This document shows, one piece after another, positions 33,806 through 41,227 of a DNA stretch of 64,000 nucleotides (positions are counted from its first letter, which is position 1; every line of letters starts with the position of its first letter). Source of the stretch: DATBAK01 sp038240075 (GTDB lineage Bacteria > Actinomycetota > Acidimicrobiia > IMCC26256 > PALSA-610); NCBI GenBank assembly GCA_038240075.1, contig JBBSEC010000006.1, positions 1 to 64,000 of the forward strand, in the 5' to 3' direction. Position numbers and translations under genes: made by a program. Under the pieces are notes generated by a model that was given only the letters and a program-made list of their open reading frames with translations, searched no databases and was not told where the DNA came from.

Positions 33806-35208
33806 TTGAGGAGCTCGTCGAACGACTCGGAGAGGCACGTCATCAACAGCGGGACGTCGGTGACGGCGGCGGGATCGATGTTGAGACCCATGTTGAGCTC
33901 GTCGCAGTACGAGAGCAGCGTGACGTTGAGCGCGCACCCCGTGCGCGGACCGATCGGGTAGTTGGCGACGATGCGCGAGCCCGCGAGATAGAGCGGAACC
34001 GGGCTCCCGCGCAGGTTCGACGTTGCGAAGTCAATCGTGCGGGTCTGCGAATGCGTCGCGGCAACGAGCATCGACGTGGGGAGCCCCGACGCGAACCCGG
34101 CGAGCAGCTCGGCGGCGGCGAGCGCGGGCTCCGATCGGGTGTCGCGCATCCGCTCCGCCGTCGTCGCGAAGCGCTCGCGGACATCGTGCGGGTCGGTCGG
34201 CACGAGCAGGCGGGTCGGCACGAAGCGGTTCGCGGCGCGCTCACCCCGTTCGCGCGTGCTGACCGGCATCGCCATCCGCAGCTCGTCGGCACTGCCACCC
34301 GACTTCTCCGCGTAGCGCCCGAGCGCACCGGCCACCCCGGTGACGAACACGTCGTTGAGCGAGCCGCCGAGGCGCTTGGCCGCGTCGCGCGCCGCGGGCA
34401 GGGCGACGGTGAACACCTCGAGGTGCCTGCGCAGCGACCGGCCGGTGAGCACGGTCGATCGTGCCGAGTCGGTGACGAGCACTTGACGGCGGAGCGATCC
34501 CACGAGCCGCAGTGCGCCCAGCGCGTTGCCCGGCGCTTCTCCCGGATGGGTGACCGCGTGACCCGCCGTCGCCGCGATGGTGCGCGTGGTGGAGAGATGA
34601 CGACCGACCGCGTCGCCGACGGCATCACGCAGCACGCCGATCGGTGACTGGCGCGCAACCTCGACGTCGGCATCCGCATCGTCGGCGGGATCGTCGTTGG
34701 GGCCGGCGCCCCCATCGATCGTCGCCGCCGGTTCGGGATCGGGCTCGAAGTCGACGAGCGCGAGCGACAGCTTCAACCCGCCGACCCCGTCGGTGATCGT
34801 GTGGTGCATCTTCTGGAGCATCGCGGTGCGGCCGCCCGCGAGGCCGTCGATCACCGTGAACTCCCACAACGGGCGGGAACGATCAAAGGGTGCCTCGGCC
34901 AGCGCCGCGCACAGATCGAGCAGCTCCCGCATGCCCCCTGGTTTGGGCGCCGCGATCCGGCGGACGTGGTACTCGATGTCGAGATCGGGGTCGTCGACCC
35001 AGACCGGCGGCACCATGCGCAGGGGAGCCGATACCACCCGCTGGCCGAGGCGGGGGATGCCGAGCAGCGCGTCGCCGATCTTCTCGCGGATGCGGTCGGG
35101 ATCGGGTGCCGAATCGAGGACCGTGAGGTTGCAGAAGTCGGAGCGGAGCGCGGGGTCCTTCTCGACCGCCCACATGATCGCTTCGGAATCCGACATCCGT
35201 GTGCTCAT
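33796..35208 (-). CDS. Wax ester synthase/diacylglycerol O-acyltransferase (WS/DGAT)
   Basis: A 470-residue acyl-CoA-dependent acyltransferase that makes triacylglycerol or wax ester for lipid storage. The catalytic motif is HHTITDG at about 135-141 (the family HHxxxDG), and PLWEFTVIDGL precedes it. The C-terminal half has LNDVFVTGVAGALGRY and NLRGSPVPLYLAG, typical of mycobacterial Tgs proteins. Substrate preference cannot be read. ATG 35208 is used; a second ATG at 35196 is possible. A DsbA-like gene lies 32 bp upstream on the same strand. Confidence 0.9.
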   Translation of the reverse strand: MSTRMSDSEAIMWAVEKDPALRSDFCNLTVLDSAPDPDRIREKIGDALLGIPRLGQRVVSAPLRMVPPVWVDDPDLDIEYHVRRIAAPKPGGMRELLDLCAALAEAPFDRSRPLWEFTVIDGLAGGRTAMLQKMHHTITDGVGGLKLSLALVDFEPDPEPAATIDGGAGPNDDPADDADADVEVARQSPIGVLRDAVGDAVGRHLSTTRTIAATAGHAVTHPGEAPGNALGALRLVGSLRRQVLVTDSARSTVLTGRSLRRHLEVFTVALPAARDAAKRLGGSLNDVFVTGVAGALGRYAEKSGGSADELRMAMPVSTRERGERAANRFVPTRLLVPTDPHDVRERFATTAERMRDTRSEPALAAAELLAGFASGLPTSMLVAATHSQTRTIDFATSNLRGSPVPLYLAGSRIVANYPIGPRTGCALNVTLLSYCDELNMGLNIDPAAVTDVPLLMTCLSESFDELLNVR

Positions 35209-35240
35209 CGCTGCGCCCCCCCCGTCGTCGGCTCCCGGAT

Positions 35241-35828
35241 CTAGCGCGCCACGCGTGTCCGCTTGAACTCGTTGAAGCGCGACCACGGCAGGAGCTCGAC
35301 GGCCCGGGCGAGGTCGTCGGTGTTCCCCCGATCCATGAACCGGATGAACGTGGCCTCGTCGTCCTCGCAGAAGGTCGGCACGCCGAAGACGCCCCAACGG
35401 TCGAGCGACTCCGTGTGCTCGACCGCGAGCGACTTCAACGGACGTCCGCTCGCGACCTCGGCCGCGACGGCGTCGGCGTCGACTCCCACTCCGGCGGCGG
35501 CGGCGCGCAACACGGCCTCGTCCTTGAGCTGCAGGCCCTGGTCGTGCCGGGCCGCGAAGAGCGCGACGTGCGCGTCGAGGAACTGGTCGGGGAACTGGTC
35601 GCGGATGGCGATGCCCCATTCGAGCGCCAGCACCCCTCCGCCGCGCTCACCTTCCGGGCGCTCCCACACCGGCGGTGTGCCCTCTTCGACGTGGACCTGG
35701 TCGAGGGAGAAGGCCTGGAAGCGGTAGTCGATGTCGACACCTGCTTTGACGGCGGCGACGACGGCCTCGTGCGCGTTGCGGGCGAACGGGCAGCGGTAGT
35801 CGAACGTGACGGCGATCTGGCGGCTCAC
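35241..35828 (-). CDS. DsbA/HCCA-isomerase-family thioredoxin-fold protein
   Basis: A 195-residue thioredoxin-fold protein. The active-site region FDYRCPFARN has one Cys where DsbA has CxxC, and the cis-Pro loop is FGVPTF (about 150). Actinobacterial members include mycothiol-dependent reductases and 2-hydroxychromene-2-carboxylate isomerase-like enzymes, so a mycothiol-dependent role is plausible in this host. GTG 35828 is chosen over GTG 35834 because AGGAGG (35836-35841) is then seven bases upstream instead of one. It probably shares a transcript with the WS/DGAT gene. Confidence 0.8.
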   Translation of the reverse strand: MSRQIAVTFDYRCPFARNAHEAVVAAVKAGVDIDYRFQAFSLDQVHVEEGTPPVWERPEGERGGGVLALEWGIAIRDQFPDQFLDAHVALFAARHDQGLQLKDEAVLRAAAAGVGVDADAVAAEVASGRPLKSLAVEHTESLDRWGVFGVPTFCEDDEATFIRFMDRGNTDDLARAVELLPWSRFNEFKRTRVAR

Positions 35829-35835
35829 GGGCACG

Positions 35836-35841
35836 CCTCCT
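35836..35841 (-). promoter_or_regulatory. Consensus ribosome binding site that decides a start
   Basis: AGGAGG on the minus strand. It is seven bases from GTG 35828 and only one base from GTG 35834, so the downstream codon is the likely start. Confidence 0.75.
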
Positions 35842-35900
35842 GGGGGATTGCGGCGGTCAGCCTGGTGTCGGTGGGGATGAGCTACGCCGAGTCTTCCACG

Positions 35901-36446
35901 TCAGCGCGGGCGCAGAATCCGGCGCAGACCGGCGCCGAGCGCGAGCCCGATCGCCGCGCCGGCCACCGCGTCGGAGGCATGGTGCATGCGGACGTAGACG
36001 CGGCTGAACGCCACCGCGCCGGCCAACCCGAACCAGAGGGGCGCGAGCGCGCGATCGTCGTCGGAGAGGAACACCGCCGCGGTGAACGCGGCCGTCGCGT
36101 GGCCCGACGGGAACGAGCTCGTGATCGGGACGCGCATGCCGTAGGGGAGCGGTGCCTCGGACTCGGGGCGCTCGGGCCGCACCCGACCAATGGCGGACTT
36201 GATCACGACGTTGGTGACGAACGATTCGATTCCGAGCGCGGTCGACATGCGGCGGGCTTCGTCGCGGCGGCCGCTCGCGACGCCGCGCAGCCAGGCCAGC
36301 GAGTGCCAGATCTTGCTGTGGTCGCCTGCGGCCGACAACGCGTAGAAGATCTGGTCGAGCTCGGGGCCGCGGATCCCGTCGACCGCATCTTCGACGGCGG
36401 CGTCGAAGCGCGCGACGAGATCGGCGCGCGCCGGCGCGCCCGGCAT
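35901..36446 (-). CDS. PAP2-superfamily membrane phosphatase
   Basis: A 181-residue phosphatase with the three PAP2 motifs: KSAIGRVRP (about 84-92), FPSGHATAA (about 113-121) and SRVYVRMHHASD (about 146-157). Members dephosphorylate lipid phosphates such as phosphatidate or undecaprenyl pyrophosphate; a lipid substrate is inferred. Hydrophobicity is modest. The ATG shares one base with the stop of the RecB-like nuclease gene upstream (TGATG), so translation is coupled, although no functional link is evident. Confidence 0.88.
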   Translation of the reverse strand: MPGAPARADLVARFDAAVEDAVDGIRGPELDQIFYALSAAGDHSKIWHSLAWLRGVASGRRDEARRMSTALGIESFVTNVVIKSAIGRVRPERPESEAPLPYGMRVPITSSFPSGHATAAFTAAVFLSDDDRALAPLWFGLAGAVAFSRVYVRMHHASDAVAGAAIGLALGAGLRRILRPR

Positions 36447-37291
36447 CAGACGGCGAGTGGCAGCGGTGGCCGCCCGGCTGCGGTCGCCGCGCGCTCCTTC
36501 ATCACGACCGCCGCCTGTTCCGGATCACCACCGAACGCGGGACAGAACTCGCGGAAGCTGCAGAAGTTGCAGAGCGCGCTCTCCTTCGGCCGGAAGTCGT
36601 CGCGCGAGCAGGCCCGGCGCACGGCTTCCATCACGGCACCCGATCGCTGGTTGACGCCCCGCATGAAGACGTCGGACGGCTCGGCGATGATCGCTTCGGG
36701 CTTGGAGAGATACAGGAGCTGCACGCGCGACGGCCGCCGGCCGAAGACCTGCTCGCAGAGCACCGAGTAGACGTGCACGCCGGCGAGGCTCTTCATCTCC
36801 CATCGCTCGGACGGGGTGTTGCCGGTCTTGTAGTCGGTGATCACCAGCTCGCCGTCGTCGTCGAGCTCGAGCCGGTCGATGATGCCGCGCAGGGTCACCT
36901 TGTCGAGCGTGGCCGTGAGCTTCAGCTCGACGCCGATCGTGCGGACCTTCGTGGGGTCCTCGAGCTCGAAGTAGCGGCGGACGAGCACCTCGGCATCGGC
37001 ACGGAACTGCTCGAGCTGCTCGGGCGTGAGCTCGAGCCCGGTGAACTCGGAGTCGGTTTCGAGCTCCTTCGACGCCCGGTGCAGGTCGGAGAGGGCGGCG
37101 TCGATCGTGCGCTCGTCGGCCGGGCGCCACATGAGGTGTTGCAGCGCGAGGTGGACGAGCGTGCCCTTGCTGGCCGGCGCCGACGGTGGTTCGGGCAGCC
37201 GCTGCACGTAGGAGAACCGGAACGCGAGCGGGCAGCTCGTGAAGCACCCCATGGAGCTCGGTGACAGTGTCTGGGGGATCGGCAAGCCCAT
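36446..37291 (-). CDS. RecB-family PD-(D/E)XK nuclease with iron-sulfur cysteines
   Basis: A 281-residue stand-alone exonuclease-like protein. The nuclease core has GIIDRLELDDDGELVITDYKTG (split over the metal Asp and the DYK lysine). Four cysteines, one near the N-terminus (SMGCFTSCPLAF) and three near the C-terminus (CNFCSFREFC), match the 4Fe-4S arrangement of AddB, Cas4 and related RecB nucleases. No cas genes or CRISPR array are nearby, so Cas4 is unlikely; actinobacterial RecB-family exonuclease is preferred. It is coupled to the PAP2 gene. Confidence 0.85.
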   Translation of the reverse strand: MGLPIPQTLSPSSMGCFTSCPLAFRFSYVQRLPEPPSAPASKGTLVHLALQHLMWRPADERTIDAALSDLHRASKELETDSEFTGLELTPEQLEQFRADAEVLVRRYFELEDPTKVRTIGVELKLTATLDKVTLRGIIDRLELDDDGELVITDYKTGNTPSERWEMKSLAGVHVYSVLCEQVFGRRPSRVQLLYLSKPEAIIAEPSDVFMRGVNQRSGAVMEAVRRACSRDDFRPKESALCNFCSFREFCPAFGGDPEQAAVVMKERAATAAGRPPLPLAV

Positions 37292-37340
37292 ATGCGGACG
37301 ATACAGCGACCCTGTGACAGCGATGTGCATCACCCGTCGG

Positions 37341-37346
37341 TACGAT
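37341..37346 (+). promoter_or_regulatory. -10-like hexamer before the YbjQ-family gene
   Basis: TACGAT, six bases, then ATG 37353: leaderless geometry. It fixes the start against a longer in-frame reading from 37239. Confidence 0.55.
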
Positions 37347-37352
37347 TTCGCC

Positions 37353-37733
37353 ATGGCTGACGACCCCGACATCGGGTACTTCGGCGGCGGCGCGGTCCAC
37401 GCCGCCGTGATTCCGACCACCACCGCCTTCGAGGTCCCGGGATCGACGGTCACGAAGTCGCTCGGAACCTGCTTCGGGCTCGTCGTGCGCAGCATGGGCA
37501 TGGCGAAGGGGATCACCGCCGGGTTCCGGTCGATGGTCGGCGGCGAGGTGAAGCAGTACACGGAGCTGCTCGAGGACAGCCGCCGCCACGCCATGGACCG
37601 CATGGTCGAGAACGCGATGCTGATGGGCGCCAACGCGGTGATCGGCGTCCGGTTCGACTCGTCGGAGATCGGCCAGACGATGACCGAGATCGTCGCGTAC
37701 GGCACGGCCGTCGTGATCCAGGCCGGGTCGTAG
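37353..37733 (+). CDS. YbjQ/UPF0145-family protein
   Basis: A 126-residue member of the YbjQ family of small oligomeric proteins. Diagnostic features are the Gly-rich GTCFGLVVRSMGMAKGITAGFRSMVGGE region (described here in parts; about 41-68), the helix with YTELLEDSRRHAMDRM, and the C-terminal GANAVIGVRFDSSEIG and YGTAVVI strands. The biochemical role is not known; members are thought to form ring-shaped pentamers. A small membrane protein gene begins two bases after the stop, suggesting a two-gene operon. Confidence 0.9.
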   Translation: MADDPDIGYFGGGAVHAAVIPTTTAFEVPGSTVTKSLGTCFGLVVRSMGMAKGITAGFRSMVGGEVKQYTELLEDSRRHAMDRMVENAMLMGANAVIGVRFDSSEIGQTMTEIVAYGTAVVIQAGS

Positions 37734-37735
37734 TC

Positions 37736-37936
37736 GTGGGCGTCTTCTGGCTGCTCATCGTCACGGCGCTGGTGGTGGTCCTCGTCGTCAGCATGTTCGT
37801 CAAGCGTCACGGTGAAGCTCCGACCGCGCATCCCGAGTGGTCGTCCACGGACGAGCGCTTCCGAGATCCGTCGACGGGCCGGCTGATGCGGGTGTGGCTC
37901 GACTCGAGCGGTGCCCGGCACTACGTGCCCGACTGA
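37736..37936 (+). CDS. Small single-pass membrane protein
   Basis: 66 residues from a GTG start two bases after the YbjQ stop. One transmembrane helix (about 3-21, VFWLLIVTALVVVLVVSMF) is followed by a short hydrophilic tail ending RHYVPD; the segment FRDPSTGRLMRVWLDSSG is well formed but I do not recognise a family. Tight spacing suggests co-expression with YbjQ. Confidence 0.65.
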   Translation: MGVFWLLIVTALVVVLVVSMFVKRHGEAPTAHPEWSSTDERFRDPSTGRLMRVWLDSSGARHYVPD

Positions 37937-37974
37937 GCGGACTGACTCGGGAGGCCGAACCGGGACCGGTTCCC

Positions 37975-38024
37975 CGTTTGTTCGGCCGTGAGTACTCCTC
38001 AGGGGGACTGAAGGCCGAACAAAA
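37975..38024 (+). repeat. 50-bp inverted-repeat hairpin, copy B
   Basis: TTTGTTCGGCC and GGCCGAACAAA form a perfect 11-bp stem around a loop with AGT/ACT pairing. It lies between convergent stops (37936 and 38064) and has the same orientation relative to its upstream plus-strand gene as copy A has to its minus-strand gene. A separate palindrome GAACCGGGACCGGTTC sits just before it at 37957-37972. It may serve transcript ends in both directions. Confidence 0.7.
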
Positions 38025-38063
38025 GCACGGATCCGATCGCTCGGCTCCGCCGACGCGGTGCAC

Positions 38064-40052
38064 CTACAGGCGTCGCGAGACGCGCAGCAGGTACTCCTTG
38101 CGGTTCAGGGGGTTGAGGTCGGTGCGCGGTCGGGACGGGACAACGCCTCGGACCGGTTGGTAACACCCGAAGACGCATTCGAGGACACCTTCGCCGCGTG
38201 TCAACACCGGCAGCCGTTGCTGCAGATCGGCAACGCGTGCCGCCGGAATCTCGCCCTCCACCGTGCACGACGAGCCGTGCATCGTCGGCGTGTCCGGAAC
38301 CGCGTCGAGCTGCGAGAGCGCGGGCAGCATCGGGCCGAGCACGTCGGACGGGAACTCCAGATGGAAGCGGTGGATCGGCTCGTAGACCAGGGTGCCGGCC
38401 TGCCTCAACGCGCTCATCAGGACGAGCGGGGTCAGATTGCGGAAGTCGCCGGCAGTGCTCGACATGCTCTTGTCGAACGTTGCGTGGGCATGACTCTGCC
38501 GCGGCCAGTATCCCGTGTGCGTCATCGTGACGGTGATGTCGGCGACCTCCCAGCCGTAGATGCCTTGGTGCAACGCCGCGTGCACCGTCTCCTCCACTGC
38601 GTTGAAGAACGCGAACGGCATCGTGCCGAGCACGTCGGTTGCGAGCCGGAACGTGACGCCCGCGTCGACAGCGGCGGGCTCGACCCGCAGCCCGACCGTG
38701 GCGAGGAAGGGGTTCGGTGGCTTCGCGATCACCTCGACGGCCGCTCCGATGTCGACGGGACGTTCGATGCAGATCGTCGTCGTCTCACGGAACTCGACGT
38801 CGACGTTGAAGTCGTCGGCCAGGGTCTCCTGAATGACCTCTTTCTGCACCTCGCCGTAGAGGGAGACGTAGATCTCCTGGCGCACATCGTCCTGCCGCAC
38901 GTTGATCAGCGGGTCCTGCTCCGCGAGTTGCGCCAGCGCGACGCGGAGGGCTCCCTTGTCTTCGGAGCGGCGCGCGATGACGACGGTCTCGAGTGACGGC
39001 GGGGCGAAGTGGCCGCGGTCGGAGGTCGTCGGCGCGACCCCGAGCGCGTCGCCGATCTGGAAGTCGCCGAGTCCCCACAGCTTCCCGATCTGCCCCGCGA
39101 CGAGGCGCTCGCGTTGCACCACCGAGCCGTGATCGAACACCTTGATCGTGGTGACCTTGCGCCCGACGTCGCCTCGGAGCCGCAACCGGTCGCGTGTATG
39201 GACGGTTCCGGAGAACATGCGGACGTACGCGATCTTCTCGCCGGCCGCACCGCGTTCGACCTTGAACACGGTGCCCGAGACCGGGCCGTCGGCGGCGCCG
39301 TCGATCGCCGGCAACAGCTCCGTGATGCCGGCCATCAGCGCGTCGGTGCCCGCGCCCGTGATCGCCGACCCGAAGAACACGGGATGCACACGGGCCCGCT
39401 TCGTCTGCGCGGCCAGTGCGACGCGGAGTTGCGCGTACGACACCGTGCGCTCGTCGTCGACGTAGGCCTTCAGCAGCGCATCGTCGTGGCTCGCGAGCAG
39501 GTCAGCGAGCGCTGATCGGAAGCCGGCGTCGCCGCTGTCGTTCGGCGTGACGTCGGAGCTACGCGTGCCGACGTCACGCGTTGATTCCATCGCGATGATC
39601 TCCGGTGTCAGCTTGTCGGAGATCGCGTGGACGACTCGATCCGGGTCCGCGCCGGCGCGGTCGAGCTTGTTCACGAACAACAGTGTCGGAATGTGCAGGC
39701 GTTGCAATGTGCGCATCAGCACGCGTGTCTGCGCCTGCACGCCTTCGACGGCCGAGATGACGAGCACCGCGCCGTCGAGCACACTCAACACCCGTTCGAC
39801 TTCGGCGATGAAGTCGGGGTGGCCGGGTGTGTCGATCAGGTTGACCGCGACGTCGTCGACGACGAACGACACGACCGCCGACTTGATCGTGATGCCGCGC
39901 GCGCGTTCGAGCGCCAACGAGTCGGTCTGCGTGTTGCCGTCGTCGACGCGACCGATCTCGTCGATGACGCCGGCGGCGAAGAGCAGCCGCTCGGTCAGGC
40001 TGGTCTTACCGGCGTCGACATGCGCCAAAATCCCGAGGTTCAATGTTCGCAT
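38064..40052 (-). CDS. Tet(M)/OtrA-type ribosomal protection GTPase
   Basis: A 662-residue EF-G-like GTPase close in length to Tet(M) (639) and OtrA (663), which displace tetracycline from the ribosome. G1 is AHVDAGKTS (10-18), G2 lies in ERARGITIKSAV, G3 is DTPGHPDF (about 74-81) and G4 NKLD (about 128). The N-terminal 100 residues follow Tet(M) closely (SVLDGAVLVISAVEGVQAQTR against the Tet(M) version). EF-G itself is longer (about 700), so a ribosomal-protection protein is favoured; true resistance is untested. ATG 40052 is the conserved start. A 36-codon leader frame overlaps it. Confidence 0.87.
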   Translation of the reverse strand: MRTLNLGILAHVDAGKTSLTERLLFAAGVIDEIGRVDDGNTQTDSLALERARGITIKSAVVSFVVDDVAVNLIDTPGHPDFIAEVERVLSVLDGAVLVISAVEGVQAQTRVLMRTLQRLHIPTLLFVNKLDRAGADPDRVVHAISDKLTPEIIAMESTRDVGTRSSDVTPNDSGDAGFRSALADLLASHDDALLKAYVDDERTVSYAQLRVALAAQTKRARVHPVFFGSAITGAGTDALMAGITELLPAIDGAADGPVSGTVFKVERGAAGEKIAYVRMFSGTVHTRDRLRLRGDVGRKVTTIKVFDHGSVVQRERLVAGQIGKLWGLGDFQIGDALGVAPTTSDRGHFAPPSLETVVIARRSEDKGALRVALAQLAEQDPLINVRQDDVRQEIYVSLYGEVQKEVIQETLADDFNVDVEFRETTTICIERPVDIGAAVEVIAKPPNPFLATVGLRVEPAAVDAGVTFRLATDVLGTMPFAFFNAVEETVHAALHQGIYGWEVADITVTMTHTGYWPRQSHAHATFDKSMSSTAGDFRNLTPLVLMSALRQAGTLVYEPIHRFHLEFPSDVLGPMLPALSQLDAVPDTPTMHGSSCTVEGEIPAARVADLQQRLPVLTRGEGVLECVFGCYQPVRGVVPSRPRTDLNPLNRKEYLLRVSRRL

Positions 40053-40116
40053 CGAGCGTCCTGTCGTCCAGATGGTTGGCAACTGCCTCATGGATTGACA
40101 TGAACGCTCGGCGCAT
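40006..40116 (-). CDS. Possible leader peptide overlapping the Tet(M)-like start
   Basis: A 36-codon frame from ATG 40116, preceded by the good ribosome binding site AGGGAG (about six bases upstream), stops inside the Tet(M)-like gene at 40006. The main start at 40052 has only weak Shine-Dalgarno character. Translation of this frame would pass through the main start, so it could regulate it. Tet(M) itself has a leader peptide with attenuation control. The peptide has no recognisable family. Expression is unproven. Confidence 0.35.
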   Translation of the reverse strand: MRRAFMSIHEAVANHLDDRTLDANIEPRDFGACRRR

Positions 40117-40185
40117 CTCCGTCTCCCTGGTCGATCGGCGGTAACCGGGGGAGTGCAGCAGACCGACCTGCGCCGGGCAACCGAT

Positions 40186-40217
40186 TTGTCCCTGGTGCCG
40201 GCACCCTGTTCTATAAT
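40186..40217 (+). promoter_or_regulatory. Sigma70-like promoter with a 12-bp palindrome in the spacer
   Basis: TTGTCC (40186-40191) and a perfect TATAAT (40212-40217) are separated by 20 bases, longer than ideal. Inside the spacer lies the perfect palindrome GGTGCCGGCACC (40194-40205), a plausible operator. It faces the GrpB-family gene, about 75 bp downstream, and lies in the divergent region with the Tet(M)-like gene. Confidence 0.45.
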
Positions 40218-40291
40218 CAAGGACCGAAAAACGGCCCCGCGGGCGAGCGGAGGGGCATGATGCGCGCCGTGGTGCCGGGTGGGAAGTCGTC

Positions 40292-41146
40292 GTGGTGACC
40301 GAGCTCGACATCGCCGTCACGTCGAGGTCGGCCGATGATGCGACCGCGGTTGCGGAGCAGTGGCGTGGGCTCACGCACGACGACGTGCGCGTCGCCGTCG
40401 TCGCGTGGCCGCCCGATCTCCCGACGTCGGCCCGCTATGAGCTCGTCGTCGGTATCGACGGCGAGCCGGCTGCGCGAGACGATCACGAATCAATCGATGT
40501 CTGGACCGACGTCGCCGGCGCGTCCGCCCTGTGGGACGAACGAATTGGGCCGTTCCGCGACAACCTTGCCGCCAACCGACGCGCGCCGCGCCGACGAGTT
40601 GCCGAGCTCGTGGCACCGCGTCCGATGTGGTCCGCGCGAGCGCGCCTGCTGACCGCGCGGCTCGACCGCGTGCTCGGCTCCGTTGCGCTGCGCATCGACC
40701 ACATCGGATCGACGTCGGTTCCGGGACTTCCTGCGAAGGACCTGATCGACATTCAGGTCGTCGTTCCCGACCTCGATGTCGCGGACGCCGCGAGCGCGCG
40801 TGCCCGCGACGCCGGTTTCGTCAGGGTTCCCGGACGCTGGACCGGACCCGACAGGAACGGGACGCAGTACGACGAGATCGATCTCGTCGACGCCGATCCG
40901 GGCCGACCGGTCAACGTCAACCTGCGACCCGTCGGTGACCCCGTCTGGCGCGAGACGCTGCTGTTCCGAGACTGGCTGCGCGCCGATACGGCGAACCGCG
41001 ACGGGTACCTCGCGTTCAAGCAGCACCTCGTCGAGACGACGAGCGACGTGGATCAATACAGTGCGGAAAAGCAATCGTGGGTTGGCGACGCGCTCGGCGC
41101 CGCCGCGCGTTGGGCAGACGGCGGCGGCTGGGAGCCAGGCCCGTGA
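40292..41146 (+). CDS. GrpB/UPF0157-family protein with an extra N-terminal domain
   Basis: A 284-residue protein. The C-terminal part (about 105-270) is a GrpB domain of the nucleotidyltransferase fold, shown by RIDHIGSTSVPGLPAKDLID (about 131-150) and later FRDWLRAD and KQHLVE. In mycobacteria this domain is fused behind dephospho-CoA kinase; here no kinase P-loop is present. The first 100 residues (acidic, with YELVVGIDGE) match nothing I recognise. GTG at 40292 or 40295 may be the start. Function unknown. Confidence 0.75.
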   Translation: MVTELDIAVTSRSADDATAVAEQWRGLTHDDVRVAVVAWPPDLPTSARYELVVGIDGEPAARDDHESIDVWTDVAGASALWDERIGPFRDNLAANRRAPRRRVAELVAPRPMWSARARLLTARLDRVLGSVALRIDHIGSTSVPGLPAKDLIDIQVVVPDLDVADAASARARDAGFVRVPGRWTGPDRNGTQYDEIDLVDADPGRPVNVNLRPVGDPVWRETLLFRDWLRADTANRDGYLAFKQHLVETTSDVDQYSAEKQSWVGDALGAAARWADGGGWEPGP

Positions 41147-41227
41147 GGCCGTCACCGCCGGGGAGCGGTGGCGCGTGGCTCGATAACCTGCGACCTGCCC
41201 GACGGGGGGCTCGACGAGGGGGAAGCT

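Noticed and set aside
36446..37291. Cas4 assignment for the iron-sulfur RecB-family nuclease
   Set aside because: No CRISPR array or other cas gene is present; Actinobacteria commonly have stand-alone RecB-family nucleases with the same Cys pattern.
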